Assembly (NCBI GenBank): GCA_023151335.1
Contig: JAKLJF010000082.1
Location: 1-12,356 of the forward strand
Length of the DNA: 12,356 nucleotides
Source of the DNA: Thermoanaerobaculia bacterium
GTDB taxonomy: Bacteria > Bacteroidota > Bacteroidia > Chitinophagales > Saprospiraceae
Direction of reading: 5' to 3'
In this document: piece by piece, positions 1-6,618 of the stretch
How the letters are laid out: the number at the start of each line of letters is the position of its first letter
Numbering within the stretch: position 1 is the first letter of the stretch
The notes under the pieces: generated by a model
Seen by the model: only the letters and a program-made list of their open reading frames with translations
Database searches by the model: none
What the model was told of the DNA's origin: nothing
Program-made: the position numbers and the translations under genes

Positions 1-119
1 TGTCACCAACCTCATACTTCGGCTGATGACACCTCTTCGCTGACGCACATTAAATTGTTGTATCAAATGTTAATAATAATAAAAATTATTGAAAATCAGT
101 TTTTTGTAAAAAATACTCC

Positions 120-127
120 TACCTTTG
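120..127 (+). promoter_or_regulatory. Bacteroidota-type -7 element for the cold-shock gene
   Basis: TACCTTTG is an exact match to the Bacteroidota housekeeping -7 consensus TAnnTTTG. Transcription would start near 133, giving a leader of about 35 nt before the ATG at 169. No TTTG -33 box is found at the usual 18-20 nt spacing; the nearest TTG (104-106) is only 13 nt away, so the promoter call rests on the -7 box and its position. Confidence 0.5.
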
Positions 128-168
128 CCCCGGCATGTTGCCGAATCACTTATTCAATTTTTTTTTCA

Positions 169-360
169 ATGTACAGTGGAACAGTAAAATTCTTCAATGA
201 ATCCAAAGGTTTTGGCTTTATTGTGGACAACTCCTCCAAAGAGGAAATCTTCGTGCACGTCTCGGGTTTGATCGATGATATTCGCGAAGGCGACAAAGTC
301 ACGTTCAGAACCGAGCGCGGCAAAAAAGGAATGAATGCAGTGGATGTGAAGATCGCCTGA
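169..360 (+). CDS. Cold-shock domain protein (CspA family)
   Basis: This 63-residue protein is a single cold-shock domain, an OB fold that binds single-stranded RNA and DNA and acts as an RNA chaperone in the cytoplasm. It starts MYSGTVKFFNESKGFGFI. The RNP1 motif KGFGFI lies at residues 13-18 and RNP2 (IFVHVS) at 27-32, with the family's aromatic binding residues (F9, F15, F17, F28). Length is typical of the family (about 63-70 residues). The frame stays open upstream to the window edge, but the ATG at 169 is the start because it begins the domain exactly and lies about 35 nt below a good -7 element; a start at 55 would add a low-complexity, unrelated N-terminus. The gene stands alone, ended by an intrinsic terminator. 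Whether cold induces it cannot be seen from the sequence. Confidence 0.93.
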   Translation: MYSGTVKFFNESKGFGFIVDNSSKEEIFVHVSGLIDDIREGDKVTFRTERGKKGMNAVDVKIA

Positions 361-396
361 TCGGCGCTCGTAGCATTTCAGTCATACGATTCTGTA

Positions 397-432
397 CCTC
401 CGGCGGGTAATCTGCCGGGGGTTTTTTATTTT
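397..432 (+). terminator. Intrinsic terminator of the cold-shock gene
   Basis: An 8-bp GC-rich stem (397-404 pairs with 414-421, one G-U pair) has a 9-nt loop and is followed at once by six T's (422-427) and a further T run. This is a standard rho-independent terminator, 36 nt past the stop codon. Confidence 0.85.
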
Positions 433-550
433 GATAAATGGCCGGGTTCCGGATACATCCCAAGCTTTATCAGGAAATTTTATTGTTGGCAGGAGAGTAG
501 AACATCCTTCAAGTTTCCGGAATTAACTGAATCTTTGCCCTCCGTTTTAC

Positions 551-595
551 CCAACCCTCTAACCAATAACCCTTTAACCAGTAACCTTCCAACCC
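551..595 (+). repeat. AACC-type short tandem repeat upstream of murA
   Basis: Two imperfect 15-nt units (561-575 and 576-590, 11 of 15 identical) built on AACC/TAACC, flanked by more AACCC, end only a few bases before the murA ATG. The 13-mer AACCAGTAACCTT at 576-588 recurs in reverse complement at 11677-11689 after rny. The pattern also resembles the CTAAACCCT units of the large array at 9675-10080, so this looks like a small member of a dispersed repeat family. Confidence 0.6.
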
Positions 596-601
596 ATATT
601 C

Positions 602-1918
602 ATGCAACTCGACACCTTCGAAGTCATCGGCGGCACGCCCCTGCGCGGCGAGCTGCATCCCCAGGGCGCTAAAAACGAAGCCCTGCAAGTTATCAGTGCC
701 GTGCTACTCACCGACGACCCGGTGACCATCAGCAATATCCCCGACATTCTGGACGTCAATAAATTGATCGAACTGCTCGAAGGCCTCGGCGTGACGGTGG
801 AGCGGCTCGCCCCGGATACCTGCCGGTTCTGCGCCGGTACGGTCAACATCGATTACCTGCGCTCCGACGCCTTTATGAAAGACGCCCAGCGCCTGCGGGG
901 GTCGGTGATGCTCATCGGTCCGCTGCTGGCCCGCTTCGGCAGGGCAGCCCTGCCCAAACCCGGCGGCGACAAGATCGGCCGCCGCCGCCTGGACACCCAC
1001 TTCCTCGGATTTCAGAAACTGTCGGCCGAGTTCAAATACGACGACGAAAAGGACATCTACTATATTCAGCAGCCCGACGGCGGTTTGCAGGGTACCTATA
1101 TCCATATGGACGAAATTTCGGTGACCGGCACGGCCAACGTCGTGATGGCCGCCGTACTGGCCAAAGGCAAAACGACCATCTACAACGCCGCCTGCGAACC
1201 CTACGTGCAGCAACTCTGCCGCATGCTGAACGCTATGGGCGCCAAAATCGAGGGCCTCGGCTCCAACCTGCTTCATATCGAAGGGGTGGAGCAACTCGGC
1301 GGTACCGAGCACCGCTGCCTGCCCGACATGATCGAAGTGGGCAGTTTTATCGGCCTGGCTGCCATGACCCAATCCGATATCACGATCAAAAACGCCGGCG
1401 TCGATCACCTCGGCATCATTCCGCACACTTTCGAACGGCTCGGTATCATCATCGAGCGCCAGGGCGACGATCTGCACATCCCCGCGCAGGAACACTACGA
1501 GATCAGCACCTTTATCGACGGCTCCATTCTCACGATCTACGACGCACCCTGGCCCGGTTTTACGCCCGACCTGATGTCGATCGTGCTGGTGACTGCTACG
1601 CAGGCGCGCGGCAGCGTGCTGATCCACCAGAAGATGTTTGAAAGCCGCCTGTTTTTCGTGGACAAACTTATCGACATGGGCGCCCAGATCATTCTGTGCG
1701 ATCCGCACCGCGCCACCGTCATCGGCCTCGACCGCCGCTCTCAGCTGCGTGGCATTGAAATGACTTCGCCCGATATCCGCGCCGGACAGGCGCTGCTCAT
1801 CGCGGCGTTATCCGCCAAAGGGAAAAGTATTATTCACAACGTGAATCAGATTGACCGCGGATACCAGTATATCGATCAGCGGCTGAATGCGATCGGAGCT
1901 AAAATTCGAAGAGTTTAA
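602..1918 (+). CDS. murA: UDP-N-acetylglucosamine 1-carboxyvinyltransferase (MurA), Asp-type active site
   Basis: MurA transfers enolpyruvate from PEP to UDP-GlcNAc, the first committed step of peptidoglycan precursor synthesis, in the cytoplasm. The 438-residue protein matches the EPSP-synthase-like family end to end. Visible are GAKN with Lys24/Asn25 (Lys22/Asn23 of the E. coli enzyme), the GPLLARFG helix at 106-113, the catalytic loop PGGDKIGRRRLD at 120-131, the DAPWPGF..D segment with Asp323 (like Asp305) and DIRAG with Arg393 (like Arg397). The loop residue equivalent to E. coli Cys115 is Asp123, the form known to remain active and resist fosfomycin. The C-terminal HIDRGY-like motif is present as QIDRGYQYID. 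There is no Shine-Dalgarno sequence; the ATG at 602 is chosen because it starts the family N-terminus. The only promoter-like site upstream is a weak AATCTTTG at 530-537. It appears to be a single-gene unit. Confidence 0.97.
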   Translation: MQLDTFEVIGGTPLRGELHPQGAKNEALQVISAVLLTDDPVTISNIPDILDVNKLIELLEGLGVTVERLAPDTCRFCAGTVNIDYLRSDAFMKDAQRLRGSVMLIGPLLARFGRAALPKPGGDKIGRRRLDTHFLGFQKLSAEFKYDDEKDIYYIQQPDGGLQGTYIHMDEISVTGTANVVMAAVLAKGKTTIYNAACEPYVQQLCRMLNAMGAKIEGLGSNLLHIEGVEQLGGTEHRCLPDMIEVGSFIGLAAMTQSDITIKNAGVDHLGIIPHTFERLGIIIERQGDDLHIPAQEHYEISTFIDGSILTIYDAPWPGFTPDLMSIVLVTATQARGSVLIHQKMFESRLFFVDKLIDMGAQIILCDPHRATVIGLDRRSQLRGIEMTSPDIRAGQALLIAALSAKGKSIIHNVNQIDRGYQYIDQRLNAIGAKIRRV

Positions 1919-1926
1919 TACAGTGG

Positions 1927-2113
1927 TTAGGCCAACGAAGCGGCATCTATTCCCTCTTCCTTAAGATAATCCGAAATACTAAAGGTAATTCCGTCCAGAA
2001 TTTCAACTTCACGGTGCCAGCCGAATGTCGGCCAACTCTTCCCTGACGAGGACGAGGAAGGCCGGGACTTTTTGTTTTTTCGAAGAGCTGGTTAATAGCG
2101 CCGCACTTTCCAT
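1927..2113 (-). pseudogene. Small frameshifted gene of unknown function
   Basis: On the minus strand an ATG (2113-2111) opens a 34-codon frame beginning MESAALLTSSSKKQK and ending at TGA (2011-2009). Skipping the single T of that TGA joins it to the -1-shifted frame, which reads on as EVEILDGITFSISDYL and stops at TAA (1929-1927), giving a product of about 61 residues. Both halves look protein-like (LVREELADIRLAP, then DYLKEEGIDAASLA), and a near-perfect promoter sits 18 nt upstream of the ATG, so this was, or is, an expressed gene. I do not recognise the family; the size would suit an antitoxin-like or regulatory small protein, but that is only a guess. The break may be a one-base insertion, a sequencing error, or a +1 frameshift at CCG-TGA. 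The gene follows the CorC-like gene on the same strand. Confidence 0.45.
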
Positions 2114-2130
2114 TTAGTACCCTTTTTTTA

Positions 2131-2161
2131 CAAATTTAGAGGAAATTCTGAAGATACAAAA
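2131..2161 (-). promoter_or_regulatory. Bacteroidota consensus promoter, minus strand
   Basis: Read on the minus strand, TTTTG (2161-2157), an 18-nt spacer and TAAATTTG (2138-2131) match the Bacteroidota -33/-7 consensus TTTG...TAnnTTTG. Transcription would start about 10 nt above the ATG at 2113. It is the best promoter in the window and serves the broken small gene at 1927-2113. The -33 box is only 12 nt from the stop of the CorC-like gene. Confidence 0.7.
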
Positions 2162-2172
2162 GGGGTCGGTAC

Positions 2173-3456
2173 TCACGGAGATTTCGCCCGTTTCACCAAA
2201 ATTTTATCGATCCGCGCCCCATCCATGTCCATTACTTCGATGTCGAAATGGTCGAGCCGGACGGACTCTCCCGGTTTGGGAATGCCCCCGAACCGGTCGA
2301 GCAGCAGGCCGGAGATGGTGGCGAAATCTTCGCGGTGCAGATGGGCGGTTTCGCATTCGAAGTGGTCGGCAAATTCGTCGATGGGCATCATGGCATCTAC
2401 CAGAAAACTGCCGTCGCTGCGTTCGGTCACGCTGGGGAAGTAGTCCGGCTCCTGGGAGGGCAGGTCGCCGAGTATACTTTTGGTAATGTCGAACAGGGTG
2501 ATAATGCCCAGCACGGCGCCGAATTCATCGATAACGACGGCAAAATACTCGCGGTGTTTTTTCAGCAGTTCGAGAATTCTGATCGCCGGCAGGCTTGGCG
2601 TCACCAGCACCACGGGATGCACGGCTTTGCGCAGATCGAAACCGGGTTGCGCATACGATTCCATAAAGGTTTTGGCCGGGATATAGCCGATGGGATTGTC
2701 GAGATCGCCGTCGCAAACGAGATATTTGCTGAATGGATGCTCGCGGATTTCCGCGGCGATGGCCTCCGGCGATTCCTGTGCGTCTATCCACATCAGTTCG
2801 CTGCGGTGCGTCATGAACTGGCTGGCTTTTCGGTCGGCAAAACGGAACAGGTTGTGATGCAGTTCCATTTCCTGCTGATCCATCACGCCTTGTTGCCGGG
2901 CAATTTTCAGCATGAGTTTCAACTCTTCATCCGACACGGGTTGCTCCCGTTTTTCCCTGATGAACAATATTTTCTGTACAATTTTTGTAGAGGTGCTCAA
3001 CAGCCATACCACCGGATAGGTGAAGCGGGTAAACAAGGCTACCACCGGCGCCACGGTGAGGCTGACCCGCATCGGATTGTTCAGCGCGAGGGTTTTGGGC
3101 ACCAGTTCTCCCAAAATGATGGTCAGATATGTAATCAGCCCGACTACCAGCACCAGGCTGATCTGCGGCGCATACGGCTGCAGCCAGGCAACCTGTTCGA
3201 GCAGGGGCCGCAGATCGTCGGCCAGCGCCACCCCTCCGAATGCCCCCGACACCACCCCGATCAGCGTAATACCTACCTGCACGGCGGACAGAAAATGCTC
3301 GGGCTGTTCCAGTAATTGCAGGGCGATGCGCGCCCGCCGGTTTCCTTTTGCGGCAAACTGTTCGAGCCGCGCTTTCTTTGTTGAAACAAGCGCTATTTCT
3401 GAAAGTGAAAAAAAACCGTTCAGGGCGGTTAAGAGGAGGATGACAAGGAGTTCCAC
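2173..3456 (-). CDS. CNNM/CBS-pair/CorC-domain membrane protein (hemolysin C / Mg-exporter-like family)
   Basis: A 427-residue inner-membrane protein of the CorC/TlyC ('hemolysin-like') family, whose studied members export Mg2+ or other divalent cations. Residues 1-160 are a CNNM (DUF21) transmembrane domain with hydrophobic segments near 1-24, 56-79, 98-118 and 131-153; it carries FSLSE (16-20) and the hallmark GELVPKTLAL (116-125). A CBS-domain pair, expected to bind an adenine nucleotide, spans about 213-330 (VVIDEFGAVLGIITLFDI at 308-325). A CorC_HlyC domain fills about 340-424. The start is GTG (3456-3454): the frame upstream reaches a stop at 3481-3483 with no ATG. It is divergent from the sigma factor gene. 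GldE of the gliding apparatus is also in this family, but no gld neighbour is seen, so no symbol is given. The ion cannot be told from sequence. Confidence 0.9.
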   Translation of the reverse strand: MELLVILLLTALNGFFSLSEIALVSTKKARLEQFAAKGNRRARIALQLLEQPEHFLSAVQVGITLIGVVSGAFGGVALADDLRPLLEQVAWLQPYAPQISLVLVVGLITYLTIILGELVPKTLALNNPMRVSLTVAPVVALFTRFTYPVVWLLSTSTKIVQKILFIREKREQPVSDEELKLMLKIARQQGVMDQQEMELHHNLFRFADRKASQFMTHRSELMWIDAQESPEAIAAEIREHPFSKYLVCDGDLDNPIGYIPAKTFMESYAQPGFDLRKAVHPVVLVTPSLPAIRILELLKKHREYFAVVIDEFGAVLGIITLFDITKSILGDLPSQEPDYFPSVTERSDGSFLVDAMMPIDEFADHFECETAHLHREDFATISGLLLDRFGGIPKPGESVRLDHFDIEVMDMDGARIDKILVKRAKSP

Positions 3457-3606
3457 AAACGAAATTTTTTGTAAATGTAATCAGTTCCGCGGTTTAAAGT
3501 TGCGCCACCTACTCTTGCTGTCGATTGTTTTCGGAATCAATGAAGATAATATTGGAAAAGCATTTCGGCCAGGCAACCTTGACGGCATCTTATTTGAATA
3601 TATCCT

Positions 3607-4161
3607 TTGAATGTGGACAAAGAAGGGTTAAATGAACTCCTTTCCCGCTGCCGGAATAACGACCGGCTCAGTCAGGGAGTCGTGTACGAACGATTTTACA
3701 GCTACGCCCTGTCGGTGGCCCTGCCATACTGTGCCCATGAAGAAGAGGCTCGGGAGGTTGTCAACGATGCCTTTCTGAAGGTTTTCACGGGCCTTAAAGG
3801 GTATGATCCCGCTTATGCGTTTGCCACCTGGGTGCGTACTATCGTAGTACGTACCGCGATAAACCGCTATAAAAGCAGAAAAAGCGAATTGATAATTTAT
3901 GATCTGACGGAAGGCCTTGATGTTCCTGTAGAAGATGATTTTTTGTCAAAAATGGCGGCAGAAGATGTATTACAATTGGTTCAAAATCTGCCGCCTGCCT
4001 ACCGTCTTGTAATTAACCTGTTTGCTCTGGAGGGCTTTTCACACGCTGAAATAGCTGAAATGTTGGAGATTTCAGTTGGCACTTCCAAATCGAATCTTTC
4101 CAAAGCAAAAGCCAAATTGAAACAAATGTTGACTGACCATTTACCAAAAAAATATGGCTGA
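3607..4161 (+). CDS. ECF-type RNA polymerase sigma-70 factor
   Basis: A 184-residue two-domain sigma factor that would redirect RNA polymerase to a small regulon. Sigma region 2 covers about 25-92, including EEEAREVVNDAFLKVF (45-60, the region 2.1-2.2 helix) and FATWVRTIVVRTAINRY (72-88, promoter melting and -10 recognition). Region 4 covers about 121-175 with LPPAYRLVINLFALEGFSH and a helix-turn-helix IAEMLEISVGTSKSNLSKAK (149-168). The frame has no ATG: it opens after a stop at 3595-3597 and the candidates are TTG (3607) and GTG (3613). The stop overlaps the next gene by 8 nt, which implies coupled translation and a partnership with that membrane protein, probably its anti-sigma factor. What triggers it is not visible. 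Confidence 0.92.
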   Translation: MNVDKEGLNELLSRCRNNDRLSQGVVYERFYSYALSVALPYCAHEEEAREVVNDAFLKVFTGLKGYDPAYAFATWVRTIVVRTAINRYKSRKSELIIYDLTEGLDVPVEDDFLSKMAAEDVLQLVQNLPPAYRLVINLFALEGFSHAEIAEMLEISVGTSKSNLSKAKAKLKQMLTDHLPKKYG

Positions 4162-5491
4162 AAAGTTTTTTTTTGATATTCTAAAAGAAAAAATGGCTGC
4201 CATCAAGCCATCCGTGCGCCATCGGGAGGCCGACTGGGTAACCTTGTCGGCGCGCCTGGATCATGCATTGCCCGGACCTGCCCGCAAACGCCGGCTGTCG
4301 TGGTTGCCCCTGCTTTTGTTGTTCCTGGCCTTGGGATCGAGCAATTTGTTCTGGTGGCAAAATAACCGGGAGTACCGGAAAACCATTCAGCGTTTGGAAG
4401 TTCAGCTCGCGGGCTTGCAAACAACGGTAACCGCAATACAGGCTACCAAGCCCGAAGCGCGGACCGATACGATATGGAAAAATGTGTATATCCGGATTCC
4501 GGCGCAAGAAGCTGTTGTTGCTTCCGGGCAAACCTACCCGGGCGCAAAAAACCTCAATATTGATCAGGTTGCTGCCAGGATTTACGGACAAAAACGATCT
4601 TTCCGCCAAAAGGCCGGTTCCGATGAAACCCAGCCGGAGGTAATGACAAAAATACCGGAGAAAAAAATACCCCCTTTCGCCGATGAAGGAGCAAGTCTAT
4701 CGGGAACGGAGCGAGACGCAGTGGATATTGCCCGCCCAAATGCAGCGTTACGGATTTTAAAAACTGGCGATTTAAACGGCGTGGCTACAACCATCCACCG
4801 CAAAGATTTCATGCCTGCCCATGTACTTACCCGCCTGGCACGATCATATATCCCTGTCCGACCTTTCGGGCCAGTACTGCTCCATGCAATAAAACCGAAA
4901 TATCTGAAAATAGGGGCGATTGCAGGCTGGTTGCAACCCCTGAGCCCTTCTTTAATACATGAGATAGGTTTTGAAGCCGGCGTACAGGCCAACATCGGTT
5001 TTTCCAGGCATTGGTCGATTGTGCTGGAGTACACTTTCGGCCAACTGCATTACGAATCCAATGACCCGAACGCCATATTGGGCGCACCGGCATTACCCCC
5101 TTTGCCCTCCCCGGCGCATCATTTCGAACACCTGGATTTACAACGGCAGCCTTTGCGACAATTTGGAATGGGACTTCGTTACACGTTCCTTCAGCCCGGC
5201 AAGGTCCGCCCGTATATCGGGTTGCAATGGGGCGGCCAAACCGTCATGCCCTACCGTGTGGAATATGAAATACGGCATGAACCCAGCAACACAAGCGAAA
5301 CGGCGGTGCTGACTGTTGAAAATTCCACCTACTTACGCAATACCCTGCGCTTTGGAGCAGGTTTGGATGCGCCACTTTTTAAGCAGTTGCACTTTACCGC
5401 GGAAGGTTTTTACCTGGGCCAATGGAAAAAACAAAATCGTGGCGCCCTGGATATGATCGGGCTGCGGGTTGGAACAAACTGGCTTTTTTAA
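4154..5491 (+). CDS. Membrane-anchored protein with anti-sigma-like head and C-terminal beta-barrel domain
   Basis: A 445-residue protein of composite build. Residues 1-47 are a polar cytoplasmic head (LKEKMAAIKPSVRHREADW) resembling the short N-terminal heads of Bacteroidota anti-sigma-like proteins. Residues 49-68 form one hydrophobic helix (LLLLFLALGSS), preceded by RKRR as expected for a cytoplasmic N-terminus. Residues 70-97 form a likely coiled coil, 98-245 a poorly conserved linker, and about 249-445 alternating strands typical of an outer-membrane barrel (LKIGAIAGWL, IVLEYTFGQLHY, FGMGLRYTF) with a terminal Phe (VGTNWLF). There is no signal peptidase site. It overlaps the sigma gene by 8 nt, so the inferred role is sensing or holding the sigma factor from the envelope. 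The fold of the C-terminus and the true location are uncertain; a periplasmic beta-rich domain is the alternative. Confidence 0.75.
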   Translation: MAEKFFFDILKEKMAAIKPSVRHREADWVTLSARLDHALPGPARKRRLSWLPLLLLFLALGSSNLFWWQNNREYRKTIQRLEVQLAGLQTTVTAIQATKPEARTDTIWKNVYIRIPAQEAVVASGQTYPGAKNLNIDQVAARIYGQKRSFRQKAGSDETQPEVMTKIPEKKIPPFADEGASLSGTERDAVDIARPNAALRILKTGDLNGVATTIHRKDFMPAHVLTRLARSYIPVRPFGPVLLHAIKPKYLKIGAIAGWLQPLSPSLIHEIGFEAGVQANIGFSRHWSIVLEYTFGQLHYESNDPNAILGAPALPPLPSPAHHFEHLDLQRQPLRQFGMGLRYTFLQPGKVRPYIGLQWGGQTVMPYRVEYEIRHEPSNTSETAVLTVENSTYLRNTLRFGAGLDAPLFKQLHFTAEGFYLGQWKKQNRGALDMIGLRVGTNWLF

Positions 5492-5706
5492 AGCAGGAAA
5501 AATTTTCCCCTGGCGGGCAACCTTTTACAATAAAAACCTGAATATGTGTCCAGACATCCTTCTGACAAGGTATCGTATTTTTTGCCGATAATACGTCAAA
5601 TCCTCCCCGTCGATTCCCCTATTTAAAGAGCAACGACATCTCCGAAGCGAGTGGCCGTCCGGCCGCTAATGCTTATTCATTTCATCAACCGAAATACAGC
5701 GTACAA

Positions 5707-6486
5707 ATGTCGAACAAAGATTCATGGAACTCCATGAAAGTGGTAAACGTCTATGTTAATGAAAAAAAGCTTCAAAAACCGGAAGAAACCATCATGGGGT
5801 TCATCGACCCTCAATTGCCCAACTGGCGTATGCTGGACATCGGTATCGGTCTGGGCCGCACCACCCACCATTTTGCCCACCGCGTAAAGGAATATATCGG
5901 CATCGACTATTCTTTCGCCATGATAAAAACCTACCGTCAATTATTTCCGGATTCAAGTCTCAACGGAAATATACGCCTGGGAGACGCCCGGATGATGCAG
6001 GATTTTGAAGCGGATTGTTTTGATTTTATACTGTTCAGTTTTAATGGTATTGACTACATCTCTCATGAAGACCGACTCCATGCATTGGAGGAAATTAAGC
6101 GGGTCGGGAAAAAAGGCGGGCTTTTCGTTTTCTCCACCCATAATTTACAATATATTGATAACCTGTACACTATAAAGTTTGGGAGCGGCTTGAAACATTT
6201 CCTTTATCAATGTTATCGCTACCTCCGGCTCATTTACCACAACGGCCTCCCCCAAAGATACCGCGACAAGGATTTTGCCATTATCAACGACGGCGCTTAT
6301 CATTTCAAAGTAACGACTTACTATATCAAACCGGCTGCCCAGATTGAGCAACTAAAACGCCTGGGTTTTAAAAATATCCGGCTGTTCTCCCTGAAAACCG
6401 GCGTAGAAATACCAAAAACCGACCTGAACCAACTGACGAAAGACAGCTGGATTTACTATTTGTGCGAGATCCCGGCGAAAAACTAA
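5707..6486 (+). CDS. Class I SAM-dependent methyltransferase
   Basis: A 259-residue cytoplasmic protein with a Rossmann-type methyltransferase core (Methyltransf_11/25 type). Motif I is MLDIGIGLGRTTHHF (42-56), the SAM glycine loop; the acidic residue after strand beta-2 is Asp67 in YIGIDYS; motif II-III signals are LGDARMMQ (91-98) and FDFILFSFNGIDYI (105-118); GGLFVFSTHN (137-146) is the strand after helix D. The last third (150-259) is a family-specific region rich in Tyr and Lys (YYIKPAAQIEQLKRLGF), similar to small-molecule methyltransferases, but the substrate cannot be named. It is not visibly in an operon: 215 nt lie upstream, holding only a small hairpin (5574-5579 with 5590-5595) and no clear promoter, and 132 nt lie downstream before pheT. 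Confidence 0.85.
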   Translation: MSNKDSWNSMKVVNVYVNEKKLQKPEETIMGFIDPQLPNWRMLDIGIGLGRTTHHFAHRVKEYIGIDYSFAMIKTYRQLFPDSSLNGNIRLGDARMMQDFEADCFDFILFSFNGIDYISHEDRLHALEEIKRVGKKGGLFVFSTHNLQYIDNLYTIKFGSGLKHFLYQCYRYLRLIYHNGLPQRYRDKDFAIINDGAYHFKVTTYYIKPAAQIEQLKRLGFKNIRLFSLKTGVEIPKTDLNQLTKDSWIYYLCEIPAKN

Positions 6487-6550
6487 AGACAGCCGGCGTA
6501 GCCGTATTCACCCCGATTTAACATAAGTGAAAAAATTCGCAAAACCTTAC

Positions 6551-6558
6551 TACCTTAG
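6551..6558 (+). promoter_or_regulatory. Possible -7 element for pheT
   Basis: TACCTTAG differs from TAnnTTTG at one position and would place transcription start near 6564, about 55 nt before the pheT ATG. No clear -33 box is seen, so this is weak. Confidence 0.3.
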
Positions 6559-6618
6559 CGCGTTCAAAACCAAAAACGCCAAATCAAATGCGCATAATCT
6601 GATTGATTTTCAGAGATA

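Noticed and set aside
1..43. Possible end of an upstream gene (frame ending in TGA at 41-43, tail LRLMTPLR) and a TGTCA/TGACA inverted repeat at 1-31
   Set aside because: Fourteen codons are too few to judge, another frame is open too, and a 5-bp stem is not meaningful.
55..168. Upstream extension of the cold-shock ORF to a start at 55
   Set aside because: The added residues are AT-rich low-complexity sequence with no match to the family, and a -7 promoter element lies inside this stretch at 120-127.
704..1708. Long minus-strand ORF opposite murA
   Set aside because: It is a shadow of the GC-rich codon pattern of murA; its composition (His/Asp/Val/Gly-rich) is typical of antisense frames.
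2248..3315. Long plus-strand ORF opposite the CorC-like gene
   Set aside because: It is the antisense shadow of a clear membrane-protein gene and shows no recognisable domain.
5492..5706. Terminator or riboswitch upstream of the methyltransferase
   Set aside because: There is only a 6-bp hairpin (5574-5595) and a GGCC-GTCC-GGCC palindrome without a T run; no known riboswitch pattern is recognised.
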